Below are positions 7,752 through 16,134 of a DNA stretch of 36,822 nt, piece by piece; within the stretch, counting starts at the first letter, position 1, and every line of letters starts with the position of its first letter. The stretch is taken from NCBI GenBank assembly GCA_001013295.1, contig LAZY01000061.1:1-36822 (forward strand), given 5' to 3'. The position numbers and the translations under genes are program-made. Under the pieces are notes generated by a model, which worked only from the letters and a program-made list of their open reading frames with translations, was not told where the DNA came from and did not search any database. The DNA comes from Chryseobacterium indologenes (lineage in GTDB: Bacteria; Bacteroidota; Bacteroidia; Flavobacteriales; Weeksellaceae).

Positions 7752-8252
7752 TTAGTGAGCATCTGTTCCGTCAACTCCGTGAGCGTGACCGTGTGCCAAC
7801 TCCTCTTCTGTTGCAGGACGTGTGTTTAAAACTTCCACCTGGAAATCCAACACTTTCCCAGCCATTGGGTGGTTAAGGTCTGCTACTACAACTTCCGGAG
7901 TAATTTCTACCACAAATGCCTGGAAATTATTTCCCTGGTTGTCAGACAATGGTAAAATAGCTCCAACAGGAGGTAATCCTGATTCGTTGAACATTTCAAC
8001 CGGTAATTGAGCAATAGCATCAGGTTGTCTTTCACCATAAGCTTCTTCAGGCTGGATCACAAAGGCTGCTTTATCACCAGCTTGTAAACCAAGGATATTC
8101 TGCTCGAATTTTGGAATCATCATTCCCACACCGTACAAAAATGTAAGTGGATTTTCTGTTGTTGTTTCTTCTACAAGAGTCTTACTCCCATCTTCTTCGA
8201 TGGTATGAAGTATATACTTTACAGATACAACGTGATTGTTTTCAATTGTCAT
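7752..8252 (-). CDS. slyD: FKBP-type peptidyl-prolyl cis-trans isomerase, SlyD-like
   Basis: This 166-residue protein has the SlyD architecture. A split FKBP domain begins YILHTIEEDGSKTLVEET, with the family-typical NPLTFLYGVGMMIPKFEQNILGL at about residues 34-56. The insert-in-flap chaperone segment follows (EEAYGERQPDAIAQLPVEMF, then LNHPMAGKVLDFQVEVL). The tail has a few His residues (HGHAHG, ending DAH) that could bind metal, far fewer than in E. coli SlyD. No signal peptide is present, so it should be a cytoplasmic folding helper. It is a single gene with its own promoter and terminator. Confidence 0.93.
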   Translation of the reverse strand: MTIENNHVVSVKYILHTIEEDGSKTLVEETTTENPLTFLYGVGMMIPKFEQNILGLQAGDKAAFVIQPEEAYGERQPDAIAQLPVEMFNESGLPPVGAILPLSDNQGNNFQAFVVEITPEVVVADLNHPMAGKVLDFQVEVLNTRPATEEELAHGHAHGVDGTDAH

Positions 8253-8266
8253 ATTTTTCTTTTTTG

Positions 8267-8302
8267 TCGTGAATTTTCATCACGATTAATAGCACAAATA
8301 TA
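8267..8302 (-). promoter_or_regulatory. slyD promoter -7 box and leader hairpin
   Basis: Read on the minus strand, TATATTTG (plus-strand 8295-8302) is an exact TAnnTTTG box. The predicted leader of about 35 bases contains a small 6-bp hairpin (TCGTGA at 8267-8272 with TCACGA at 8280-8285). Whether the hairpin matters is unknown. Confidence 0.5.
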
Positions 8303-8357
8303 CTGTTTTTGAAATAATTGTTCAGAGAAAAGAGGCTAAAAAGCAATGTCCTGCTTT

Positions 8358-8609
8358 CTATTTCCTATGTTTAGCTTCATCCCGTTTTTTCTGTCTCAGT
8401 ACAAACAGATACAAACTCTCTACTTTAGTTCTTGCCCAGGGGGTCTTCCTCAGAAACTTCAGAGAAGAACTGATGCTTGGGTTATCTGTAAAGCACTTTA
8501 TATTAATCTGCTCGCCCAGTTTCTCAAATCCCTGGTAGTATTCTACCAACTCTTCCAGGATAGCGTCAAGTCTTTTTCCGTGTAAAGGATCTTTTGATTT
8601 TTCTTCCAT
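8358..8609 (-). CDS. VF530-family (DUF2132) small protein
   Basis: This 83-residue protein carries the full VF530/DUF2132 signature: KDPLHGKRLDAILEELVEYY near the N-terminus, then IKCFTDNPSISSSLKFLRKT and PWARTKVESLYLFVL. The fold is a small helical bundle, named after the Vibrio fischeri structure and often annotated as DNA-binding, although the function is not established. The C-terminal 15 residues are very basic (RQKKRDEAKHRK), which would fit nucleic-acid contact. It is encoded upstream of slyD on the same strand, about 105 bases away, but slyD has its own promoter. Confidence 0.88.
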   Translation of the reverse strand: MEEKSKDPLHGKRLDAILEELVEYYQGFEKLGEQINIKCFTDNPSISSSLKFLRKTPWARTKVESLYLFVLRQKKRDEAKHRK

Positions 8610-8653
8610 AACGCAGTAAAATTAAAATATTTTATCAGACTTATCGACTAAAA

Positions 8654-8684
8654 TTGTTTAAACTCTCAATCTTTAGTATTTTTG
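8654..8684 (+). promoter_or_regulatory. Promoter of the small basic protein gene
   Basis: TTG (8654-8656) and TATTTTTG (8677-8684, exact TAnnTTTG) are separated by 20 bases, a good flavobacterial pair. Transcription would begin near 8691, which supports the ATG at 8712 rather than the TTG/ATG at 8682-8687. Confidence 0.6.
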
Positions 8685-8711
8685 ATGAAGCTATTTCTTA
8701 CCGATAAAAAT

Positions 8712-8864
8712 ATGAGTAAAAATAACGAAGCGAACCGAAAAAAAAACAAAAAGAAAATTGATCAGAAAAAACGTAAAATACAAAATGCAGAAGCCGAAAG
8801 GAAAGCACGTTTAAAACAGATCCGAGAAGATTTCAAAGCAAGAGAAGCTGGTAATACACTATAA
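8712..8864 (+). CDS. Small highly basic coiled-coil protein, unknown function
   Basis: This 50-residue protein starts MSKNNEANRKKNKKKIDQKK and is about one-third Lys and Arg, with Glu, Gln and Ala filling most other positions and no Cys, Trp or Pro. It should form one long helix. The frame is open from 8682, but a well-formed promoter whose -7 box covers 8677-8684 makes ATG 8712 the likely start. Similar short Lys-rich proteins are often left unnamed in flavobacteria; binding to RNA, ribosomes or DNA is a guess from charge alone. It stands alone between divergent VF530 and codirectional sbcD. Confidence 0.65.
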   Translation: MSKNNEANRKKNKKKIDQKKRKIQNAEAERKARLKQIREDFKAREAGNTL

Positions 8865-9004
8865 AAAAGCTTATTGCTAAACAAAAACCATTCAATTTAC
8901 ATCTTGTCCTGTGTCTGAATATTCCCTATTCAAATGTGAGTTCAATTTATTCTGAATGATACAAATACATTTCACTATTTCTTTTAAATAATGATAAACT
9001 TTTT

Positions 9005-10210
9005 ATGAAAATTCTGCATACTGCCGACTGGCATTTAGGAAAACGACTGGACCGCTTTTCCCGTCTGGAAGAGCAAATCCTTGTCATGGAAGAGATCACG
9101 AAGATTGCTGATGAAGAAAATATAGATCTTGTTCTGGTGGCAGGGGATCTTTTTGATAATTTTAATCCGGGGGTAGATGCGGTTGAGCTTTTTTATAAAA
9201 CCTTAAAACGTTTATCATTGAATGGAAGGCGTCCCGTAATTACGATTTCCGGAAATCATGATTCTCCGAGTCTGATCAATGCTCCCGACCCTTTGGCCAG
9301 AGAATGTGGAATTATTTTAATAGGCCATCCTAAAGCTGAGATTGCGCCATTCGGTACAGAACATTTCAATATTACAAAATCAAAAGCTGGCTTTATAGAA
9401 CTGGTTATTGAAAATATAGATTTCCCTATAAGAATTCTGCATACGCCTTATGCCAACGAAATCCGTCTGAAAGAATATTTCGGAGAAAATAAAGAGGAAG
9501 AGATCAATAAAGTCCTTTCACAGACCTGGAAAGATCTGGCAGATGAATTTTGTGATGAATCGGGAATTAATCTTCTGACCGCTCATCTGTATATGAATAA
9601 AAGAGGTGCAGAAGTTTTGGAAGAGCCTGAAGGTGAAAAACCGATTAAGATCGGAAATGCAGATCTGATCTTTTCGGATACGATTCCGGAACAGATCCAG
9701 TATACGGCTTTGGGGCACCTGCATGGCTATCAGAATATAGGAACAAAAGAAAAGCCTGTGATCTATTCGTCTTCCCCTTTATGCTACAGCTTTAGTGAGG
9801 CGGGACAGACCAAGTATGTTTCCATTATTGATATGGAGCCCGGGAAAAAGGTAGCCTACGAAAAAAAAGCTTTAAAAAACGGCCGGACTTTAGTCAGAAA
9901 AACATTTACTTCCGTTGAAAATGCGGTTGAATGGCTTACCGGAAATCCTAATACTTTTATTGAACTGACTCTTGAAAGTGAAACTTTTTTAACGGCTGAT
10001 GAGAGAAGGCTGATCTATCAGTCTCATGACGGAATCGTCCATCTGATTCCAAAGGTAAAAAACAGGGAAATTTCCGAACAGCAAGACCCTGAGGTTAATC
10101 TGAATCAGAATATAGAGGTTCTGTTCAAAGATTATTTTAAATCTAAAAACGGCGGACAGGAAGCCAATGAAGAACTGATGAATTTGTTTAATGAAATTTT
10201 AAATGCCTAA
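9005..10210 (+). CDS. sbcD: Exonuclease subunit SbcD (Mre11-like)
   Basis: This 401-residue calcineurin-like phosphoesterase shows all the Mre11/SbcD metal motifs: D8-W-H10, G47-D48-L-F-D51, G83-N-H85-D86, H194 in LTAHLYMNKRG and G237-H238-L-H240. SbcD is the nuclease of the SbcCD complex, which cuts hairpins and blocked double-strand ends with Mn2+ in the cytoplasm. The sbcC gene begins 3 bases after the stop, so the two subunits are made from one message. The ATG at 9005 is the first and gives the standard MKILHTADWHLGK start. I see no clear promoter box in the 140 bases upstream. Confidence 0.97.
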   Translation: MKILHTADWHLGKRLDRFSRLEEQILVMEEITKIADEENIDLVLVAGDLFDNFNPGVDAVELFYKTLKRLSLNGRRPVITISGNHDSPSLINAPDPLARECGIILIGHPKAEIAPFGTEHFNITKSKAGFIELVIENIDFPIRILHTPYANEIRLKEYFGENKEEEINKVLSQTWKDLADEFCDESGINLLTAHLYMNKRGAEVLEEPEGEKPIKIGNADLIFSDTIPEQIQYTALGHLHGYQNIGTKEKPVIYSSSPLCYSFSEAGQTKYVSIIDMEPGKKVAYEKKALKNGRTLVRKTFTSVENAVEWLTGNPNTFIELTLESETFLTADERRLIYQSHDGIVHLIPKVKNREISEQQDPEVNLNQNIEVLFKDYFKSKNGGQEANEELMNLFNEILNA

Positions 10211-10213
10211 GCT

Positions 10214-13200
10214 ATGATCCCTGTTCAGTTAACCATCGAAGGATTATATTCCTATCAGGAACGCCAGATTATTGATTTTAAAAATCTTACCGATGCCGGG
10301 CTATTTGGTATTTTCGGGGCTGTGGGTTCTGGAAAATCATCGGTACTTGAAGCGATTTCGTTTGCTTTATATGGTGAAACGGAACGTCTGAATATGCGTG
10401 ACAAAAGAGCTTATAATATGATGAACCTGAAATCGAACAGTTCTTACATTGAGTTTGATTTCATCAACTATGAGAATAAGCTGTTCCGGGCTACCAGAGA
10501 CTTCAGACGAAATTCGAAAAAATTCGAAGATGTAAAGCCAAATGCGGTTACTTTCTATCAGCATATTGATAATAAATGGATTCCTTTGGACCATTCGAAT
10601 GCGGAAGCAATCATTGGACTGAGCTATTCCAATTTTAAGAGAACGATCATTATTCCACAGGGACAGTTCAAAGAATTTCTTGAATTGGGTGCTGCGGAAA
10701 GAACGAATATGATGAAGGAAATCTTCAACCTTCAGCGTTTTGATCTTCAGAATAATGTTTCAGCACTTCATGTCAAAAACAGATCTGAGCTGGACCAGCT
10801 TGAAGGCCAGCTAAAAGGTTTTGAAGAGATCAATGAGGAAAAGATCCAGGCCCAGAAAGAGCTTTTAGCAGAGGAGCAAAAAAAACTGGCTGAGTCGAAT
10901 GCAAAGCTTGAAAAAATTTCAAATACTTATCAACAACTAAAAAGTTTAAAAAGTGATTTTGAAAGTTTACAGCTGAATAAGGAAAAGTTCGGAAAGCTCT
11001 CTGAGCAAAAACCCGAAATCGATGCATTGGAAAAGCAAACCAATCTGTATGACAGAGTCTTCAGGCTTTTCAGTCCTTTGATTACCGATAAAAATAAACT
11101 TTCGAAAGAAATAACAGGGAAACGGAACGAAAAGGAACAGCAGATTAAAATCCTGCAGGAAACAGAAAAGGCTTTTCAACTGATAAAAGATCAGCTTTCT
11201 GCTCTTGAGCCTCAGTTTAAAGCATTGGATCAATCCCGAATTCAGGAAAATGACCTTGACCTGATCATTAAGATCATTACGTTCTATGAGGAAATCAAAA
11301 CCCTGAAGGAGAGAACTCAAAAGGGCTCTGAAAAGGTAAAAGAAGTGAATCTCAATAAGGAGAAGATTCAAAACAGGATTAATGAATTGTCTGCACAGGT
11401 CAAAACATTAAAAGATCAAAAGCTTGACTCCGCTGTGCTGTCTGAGGTTGGAAATTGGTTTATCCAGCAGAAAAATTTAAAAAAATCACAGCAGGATCAA
11501 GCTGAAAAAATTGAAAAACACCAGATACAGATTCGGGAAATCACAGAGGAGCTGAAGCCTTTTGACTATCAGGAAAACTTTAAAGAAGATTTTAAATCCA
11601 AAAAAGAAACATCGGAAACCAGGAAAAAGGAACTTTCCCAAAAATTGGATCATCTGAAGATTCAAAAAGAACTTTCCCGTTTTGCCAGTGAACTTCATGA
11701 TGGAGAAAACTGCCCTCTTTGCGGTTCTAAGGAGCATCCGCATATTGTGGAAATTCAGGATGTGAATGCTGAGCTGCTTGAAATACAGGAAAGTATTATG
11801 GCTCTTGAACAGGAAATCATCAACATTCAAAAACAGGAAATAGAAATTGAGAGGATCCTGGATCGTAAAAAGATCTTTGAGGAGCAGTTTATTGCGGAAC
11901 AAAAGTCCTTCTTAGAGATTCAAAAAGATATTGACAATCATCTTCAGAAATTTACATGGAAGCCATTTTCCCCGGATCATGAAGATGACTTTGAGAAAAA
12001 ACGCTCTGATTCTTTTGCTTTGGAAAAAAAGATTGAGGAGACAGAGCGAAATATAGCGCTGGAACGGGAAACGTTTGAAAAGGAAAATCTGCTGTTGGAA
12101 AAGTATAGAACGGCATTGGAAGATTTTAAAAGTAAGGAAATCAGCAAGGAGGAACAGATCAACATCAGCCGCTCTTCTCTAAAAATACTCACCTGGGATC
12201 TGTATGAACAAAAATCAGTAACAGATGTAGAAGAAACTTATCAGAAATTGGTTTCATCCAATAAAGAAACGGAAGAAAGCTATCAGAAGGCCTTACAGGA
12301 AGAAAAGGTTCTTGCCCCTAAACTGGCAGAACAAAAAGCCGTTGTGAGCCAAACTGAAAAACAAGTTTCAGAACTTGAAAAGGAAATTTCAGAAAATGAG
12401 GAGAGTATCGGCAAAGCTTTAACAGCACAAAATTTCACTGATTTTAAAGAGGTAGAAAACATTTTACTTCAGGAAATCAATATTGAGCAAAACAGAAACG
12501 AGATTCAGAAGTTCAACATTGATTTTGAAGCTCTGAAGAAATTCATCAGCGAATTGGAAACAAAGCTGAAAGGTCTTTCTTTTAATGATGAACAATTCTC
12601 TCTGGCCGAAAAACAGTTTAACGAAGCCCAGGCTGAACAGAAACAGATCAGTGATTCTGTGGTAACAAAGACCGCTGAAATCGACCGTCTGGAAAAAGAA
12701 TATATGAAAAAGGAAAGTCTTCTGAAAGAACTTGCTAAACTTCAGAAACGTTCTGAAAACTTAAAGCTGATGATAAACCTCTTTAAAGGCGCAGGTTTCG
12801 TACAGTATGTTTCATCTATTTATCTGAGACAGCTTTGTGACCATGCCAATGTGCGGTTCCACAGAATGACAAGAAATCAACTGAGTCTGCAGCTTAATGA
12901 GAATAATGATTTTGAGATCATCGATTACCTCAACGAAGGCAGAAGCAGAAGTGTAAAAACACTTTCCGGCGGACAGGCATTTCAGGTCTCTCTGAGTCTT
13001 GCACTAGCACTGGCAGAGAGTGTTCAGGCCAATGCACAGGCTGATAAGAATTTCTTTTTCATCGATGAAGGATTTGGAACTCAGGATACGGAATCAGTCA
13101 ATATTGTATTTGAAACGCTGACCAATCTGATGAAGGAAAACAGAATTGTAGGAATTATTTCGCACGTCGAAGAGCTGAAAGAGAAGATTCCTACGGCACT

Positions 13201-13249
13201 CAATATTGTCAAAGATGAGGAAAGAGGCAGTTTGATTGAAATTGTGTAA
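10214..13249 (+). CDS. sbcC: Exonuclease subunit SbcC (Rad50-like ATPase)
   Basis: This 1011-residue SMC-like protein has a Walker A (G35-AVGSGKS42), two long heptad-rich coiled-coil arms, and a zinc hook C500-P-L-C503 at the apex. The C-terminal half-ATPase has the signature LSGGQ (917-921) and Walker B FFFIDEG with D951-E952. SbcC binds DNA ends with ATP and controls the SbcD nuclease. The zinc hook sits midway, so the arms are of equal length, and the protein is close to the E. coli length of about 1050. It is translationally close to sbcD. The rest of the gap after it is occupied by a large inverted repeat. Confidence 0.97.
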   Translation: MIPVQLTIEGLYSYQERQIIDFKNLTDAGLFGIFGAVGSGKSSVLEAISFALYGETERLNMRDKRAYNMMNLKSNSSYIEFDFINYENKLFRATRDFRRNSKKFEDVKPNAVTFYQHIDNKWIPLDHSNAEAIIGLSYSNFKRTIIIPQGQFKEFLELGAAERTNMMKEIFNLQRFDLQNNVSALHVKNRSELDQLEGQLKGFEEINEEKIQAQKELLAEEQKKLAESNAKLEKISNTYQQLKSLKSDFESLQLNKEKFGKLSEQKPEIDALEKQTNLYDRVFRLFSPLITDKNKLSKEITGKRNEKEQQIKILQETEKAFQLIKDQLSALEPQFKALDQSRIQENDLDLIIKIITFYEEIKTLKERTQKGSEKVKEVNLNKEKIQNRINELSAQVKTLKDQKLDSAVLSEVGNWFIQQKNLKKSQQDQAEKIEKHQIQIREITEELKPFDYQENFKEDFKSKKETSETRKKELSQKLDHLKIQKELSRFASELHDGENCPLCGSKEHPHIVEIQDVNAELLEIQESIMALEQEIINIQKQEIEIERILDRKKIFEEQFIAEQKSFLEIQKDIDNHLQKFTWKPFSPDHEDDFEKKRSDSFALEKKIEETERNIALERETFEKENLLLEKYRTALEDFKSKEISKEEQINISRSSLKILTWDLYEQKSVTDVEETYQKLVSSNKETEESYQKALQEEKVLAPKLAEQKAVVSQTEKQVSELEKEISENEESIGKALTAQNFTDFKEVENILLQEINIEQNRNEIQKFNIDFEALKKFISELETKLKGLSFNDEQFSLAEKQFNEAQAEQKQISDSVVTKTAEIDRLEKEYMKKESLLKELAKLQKRSENLKLMINLFKGAGFVQYVSSIYLRQLCDHANVRFHRMTRNQLSLQLNENNDFEIIDYLNEGRSRSVKTLSGGQAFQVSLSLALALAESVQANAQADKNFFFIDEGFGTQDTESVNIVFETLTNLMKENRIVGIISHVEELKEKIPTALNIVKDEERGSLIEIV

Positions 13250-13264
13250 ATAGCATGTTTTTAA

Positions 13265-13452
13265 ACCACAAAAGTCACAAAAGATTTTTTTTAAACACTT
13301 TAGCTCACTTCAGTAAGTTAATTATTGGAATGCATAAAAAGTGCACAGAAGTTGAAAATCAAAGATTTTCATTAAACTTAAACGGACTTCATATACATAA
13401 ACCTGGAACTTAAAAAACTAAAGTGTTTAAAAACTTTTGTGACTTTTATGGT
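13265..13452. repeat. ~190-bp element bounded by inverted ACCACAAAAGTCACAAAAG repeats
   Basis: The left end (13265-13302) and right end (13419-13452) are near-perfect inverted copies, differing by one base and a 4-base change in a T/A tract. Between them is the palindrome GAAAATCAAAGATTTTC at 13354-13370, roughly central. No coding frame is present. The layout is that of a MITE or a large foldback RNA; from memory, similar sequences are common between genes in flavobacteria. It fills the convergent gap between sbcC and the monooxygenase gene. Confidence 0.75.
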
Positions 13453-13468
13453 AAAATCATACCGGTTA

Positions 13469-14494
13469 TTACAACCCTTGTATCATCGGTTTCACTTCGT
13501 CTCCGAATAGCTCTATAGATTTCATCATCAGATCATGGGCAGGGTCTCCAATATCCATATGCCCGATAAATCTTGTAATCCCGAAAATCTCTTTCATATA
13601 AGCAATTTTATCTGCTACCTCAGCGGAACTTCCGATGAATAATGCACCATCTTTACTTCTTCCGCCATCATACTGCATCTTAGTATAAGGTGCCCAGCCT
13701 CGTGATGCCCCTATCCTATCCATTTGTGATTTATAAGTATGGAAATACCCGTCTACCACCTTCTGATCGTCACTTACAAAAGTATGGGAATGAATGGCAA
13801 TCTGCATTTTAGAAACATCATGCCCCGCTTTCTGGTATTCCTGCTTATAAAATTCGATCAGATTTTTAAACTGAATGGGCATTCCGCCAATAATAGCTAC
13901 TACCAATGGCATTCCCAGTTGTGCAGCACTCAATACAGATTGTGGCGTTCCTCCTACGGCTCTCCAGATTGAAAGCTTGCCATCATTTTTGGCTCTTGGA
14001 TAAACGGTCTGGTTTTGCATTGGTGCGCGAAGTTTTCCTGACCAGCTTACATTCTCTTCAGAGTTAATTTTCAGTAAAAGATCAAGTTTTTCATCGAAAA
14101 GTGCTTCATAATCATTCAATGAGTAGCCATATAACGGGAAAGATTCAATGAAACTTCCACGTCCTACGAATATTTCAGCTCTTCCGTCTGAGATCAGATC
14201 TAGTGTTGAAAAGTCTTCATATACTTTTACCGGCTCCGAAGAACTCAAAACAGTCACTCCACTCGCCAGTTTTATATTTTTTGTAATGCTTGCCGCCGCA
14301 GCCAATACCATCTCCGGAGAGGAAACCGCATAGTCCGGCCGATGATGCTCTCCCATAGCGAAGACATCAATGCCTACCTCATCCATGAATTTTACCTGTT
14401 CCAGTATTTCACGGATTTTCATTCCCGCATCACGATATTTTCCGGTTGACTGGTCAAAGGCCAGATCCCCGAACATTCCTATTCCTAATTCCAT
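13469..14494 (-). CDS. LLM-class (bacterial luciferase-like) flavin-dependent oxidoreductase
   Basis: This 341-residue protein has the luciferase-like TIM-barrel pattern: MELGIGMFGD at the start, FMDEVGIDVFAMGEHHRPDYAVSSP around residues 37-61, then IKLASGVTVLSSSEPVKVYEDFSTLDLISDGRAEIFVGRGSF, the usual FMN-binding half. Members reduce or oxygenate small organic substrates with FMNH2 or F420; the substrate cannot be told from sequence. No signal peptide is present, so it is cytoplasmic. It is monocistronic, with a -7 box 19-26 bases before its ATG and only repeat DNA downstream. Confidence 0.92.
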   Translation of the reverse strand: MELGIGMFGDLAFDQSTGKYRDAGMKIREILEQVKFMDEVGIDVFAMGEHHRPDYAVSSPEMVLAAAASITKNIKLASGVTVLSSSEPVKVYEDFSTLDLISDGRAEIFVGRGSFIESFPLYGYSLNDYEALFDEKLDLLLKINSEENVSWSGKLRAPMQNQTVYPRAKNDGKLSIWRAVGGTPQSVLSAAQLGMPLVVAIIGGMPIQFKNLIEFYKQEYQKAGHDVSKMQIAIHSHTFVSDDQKVVDGYFHTYKSQMDRIGASRGWAPYTKMQYDGGRSKDGALFIGSSAEVADKIAYMKEIFGITRFIGHMDIGDPAHDLMMKSIELFGDEVKPMIQGL

Positions 14495-14513
14495 ATTGTT
14501 GATTTTAGTGATA

Positions 14514-14521
14514 CAAAATTA
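14514..14521 (-). promoter_or_regulatory. -7 box of the LLM oxidoreductase gene
   Basis: On the minus strand TAATTTTG is an exact TAnnTTTG match, ending 19 bases before the ATG at 14494. A -33 element is not obvious. Confidence 0.45.
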
Positions 14522-14644
14522 CGGTAATCAAAGATCAGAAGCATTGATGTTTGTTAAGATCGAATACTATTAAATACAGATTAATTATTCTCAATTTTAT
14601 AGACGTAATGTTTTATTTTGTCTATGTTTTTATTTTTAAAGCTG

Positions 14645-14815
14645 CTAAGAGAGGTCGATCTTTGATCGATCTGATAAATCGCTGTGGTTATGCATACGCT
14701 TCGTAAGAATCAATGTATTGATTCCGTCTTTGCTCCCTCGAAATGTTGCGGTATTAAAATAAAAACTTTGCGTTTATAAAAAACTCTGATTTTTTTGCCA
14801 CTAATTCACGAATTT
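14645..14815. repeat. Repeat-rich intergenic stretch between divergent genes
   Basis: The 470-base gap 14495-14964 holds no gene. It contains TCGATC-TTT-GATCGA (14655-14669), the perfect hairpin GAATCAAT-GT-ATTGATTC (14707-14724), and a lone copy of the TTGCCACTAATTCACGAAT arm (14795-14813). The piece 14650-14755 is less AT-rich than its surroundings and looks like an inserted repeat unit. Beyond 14815 I see only AT-rich DNA and the promoter of the next gene. Confidence 0.5.
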
Positions 14816-14942
14816 ATTTTGATAAGAAGAACTAGTAAATGAAAATAATTTTACAGCTAATCTAAGACTGTCAACCTCAAATTTCCCTAACTTATACTTT
14901 TTATTTTCTTCTTCCAAAATCAGGTTAATCATATAAACTTAT

Positions 14943-14950
14943 TATATTTG
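14943..14950 (+). promoter_or_regulatory. -7 box of the TraB/Tiki-like gene
   Basis: TATATTTG is an exact TAnnTTTG match, 14 bases before the ATG at 14965, so the leader would be only a few bases long. No -33 TTG is visible. Confidence 0.45.
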
Positions 14951-14964
14951 AGAGCTATAACGTT

Positions 14965-15777
14965 ATGAAAATGAGACATACCCTGACACTTTTCTTATTT
15001 CTATTCACCGGTTTTTATTTTTCGCAAAACAAAACAGAGATCTATGTGATCGGAAATATACACGACAGTGTTCAAAATTATCATCCCAAAATTTTGTTTG
15101 ACATTCTTAACAAAATACAACCTGACATTATCCTCCACGAAGTAGATGCTCAGGGAATGAAGGAATATGAAACAGATAAAAACCTTAAGGGAAATGAGAT
15201 CACCGCAAGTAATCTGTACCTCAAAAAGTTTCCCGAAACCATAAGACTTCCTTTTGATTTTGAAAACAGAAATCAATATAGAAAAGATAAAGGAATGGTA
15301 CCTGCTGATAATTTGTCTGTAAAGCTGATCGACAGTTTATATAAAGTAAAAAAGCTATCACAAGCTGATACCAAACTTTATGAAAGCTTTCAGAACACCA
15401 CCCAAGAATTGATGAAAACAGCTGAATTATCACCGGAACATTTTAATAATAAAGCAACAGACAAAATTTCTGAAAGAAGACAGAATGCTCAATATTCAGA
15501 TTTAACAAAAATTACAGACAGCAGAAAAGAGTTTGCTGAAAGGTTTGTTACTAAACCTGATGGTAAAAAAATAAGCTACAGAGAGGGTTTTAAACTGATG
15601 TCCGGTTTTTGGGATCTGAGAAACCAAACTATGGCTCAGAATATTTATAATACGGCGATGAAATATCCTCATAAAAAGATTGTGGTTCTTACGGGGTTTC
15701 TACACCGATATTATCTGTTGAAAGAGCTTAACAGATTGAATAAAGGGAATTATGTAGTGAAAGAATTCTATGAATAA
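14965..15777 (+). CDS. Exported TraB/GumN/Tiki-superfamily protein (putative metalloprotease-like)
   Basis: This 270-residue protein has a signal peptide (residues 1-20, ending FYFSQ). The mature part shows the spaced motifs of the TraB/GumN/Tiki and EreA/ChaN-like superfamily: a first GxxH at G30-N-I-H33, E59 in DIILHEVD, R219-N in RNQTMAQNI, and a second GxxH at G244-F-L-H247 after the strand KIVVLT. In Tiki proteins these residues bind metal and support proteolysis; many bacterial GumN-like members are uncharacterised. The middle (about residues 90-200) is helical and unlike anything I can name. An exported hydrolase is the inference. The gene is monocistronic and follows a repeat-rich gap. 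Confidence 0.65.
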   Translation: MKMRHTLTLFLFLFTGFYFSQNKTEIYVIGNIHDSVQNYHPKILFDILNKIQPDIILHEVDAQGMKEYETDKNLKGNEITASNLYLKKFPETIRLPFDFENRNQYRKDKGMVPADNLSVKLIDSLYKVKKLSQADTKLYESFQNTTQELMKTAELSPEHFNNKATDKISERRQNAQYSDLTKITDSRKEFAERFVTKPDGKKISYREGFKLMSGFWDLRNQTMAQNIYNTAMKYPHKKIVVLTGFLHRYYLLKELNRLNKGNYVVKEFYE

Positions 15778-15837
15778 CTATGTGAGAAAACGCTGAGGAG
15801 CAAAGGAATTAAAAATGATGTTATTTTTAAGGTGTAA

Positions 15838-16006
15838 GAAAATCAAAGATTTTCGGTGAGGATTCCAACAGGTTTTGTTTGCCACGAATTCACGAATAAA
15901 ATATACTTGGAATTTTCGTTATGGTAAAATGATGCGTTTTTTTGTAGATTTAATAAGATGGATTTTACATAAAATTTAGAATATCTTATTCGTGAATTCG
16001 TAGCAA
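15838..16006. repeat. Spaced inverted pair of GCCACGAATTCACGAAT arms with an ATCAAAGAT palindrome
   Basis: TTGCCACGAATTCACGAAT at 15879-15897 has an inverted copy with one mismatch at 15988-16006, 90 bases apart. Just before them is GAAAATCAAAGATTTTC (15838-15854), identical to the 17 bases at 13354-13370. No gene is present in 15778-16134; the remainder is AT-rich DNA and a terminator. Confidence 0.65.
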
Positions 16007-16103
16007 TTATATCATGTTATCACAAATAAAACCTTTTCACTTATAAGCAAGTTCGTATTAATCTGCTCTTGAGTCTTTGTGAAGTCCAATAAAAGTATAA
16101 ACA

Positions 16104-16130
16104 AAAATCCAGCTTTATAAGCTGGATTTT
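16104..16130 (-). terminator. Terminator of the S9 peptidase gene
   Basis: AAAATCCAGCTT (16104-16115) pairs perfectly with AAGCTGGATTTT (16119-16130) around TAT, four bases beyond the stop on the minus strand; a TTTTTG run follows on that strand. Confidence 0.9.
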
Positions 16131-16134
16131 GTTA

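Noticed and set aside
8346..8585. Plus-strand 79-codon frame opposite the VF530-type gene
   Set aside because: The minus-strand product matches a known family end to end; this is its antisense shadow.
14645..14760. Possible tRNA or stable RNA in the less AT-rich part of the gap
   Set aside because: Palindromes are present but there is no acceptor stem, T-loop (GTTCGA-type) or anticodon arm in the right spacing.
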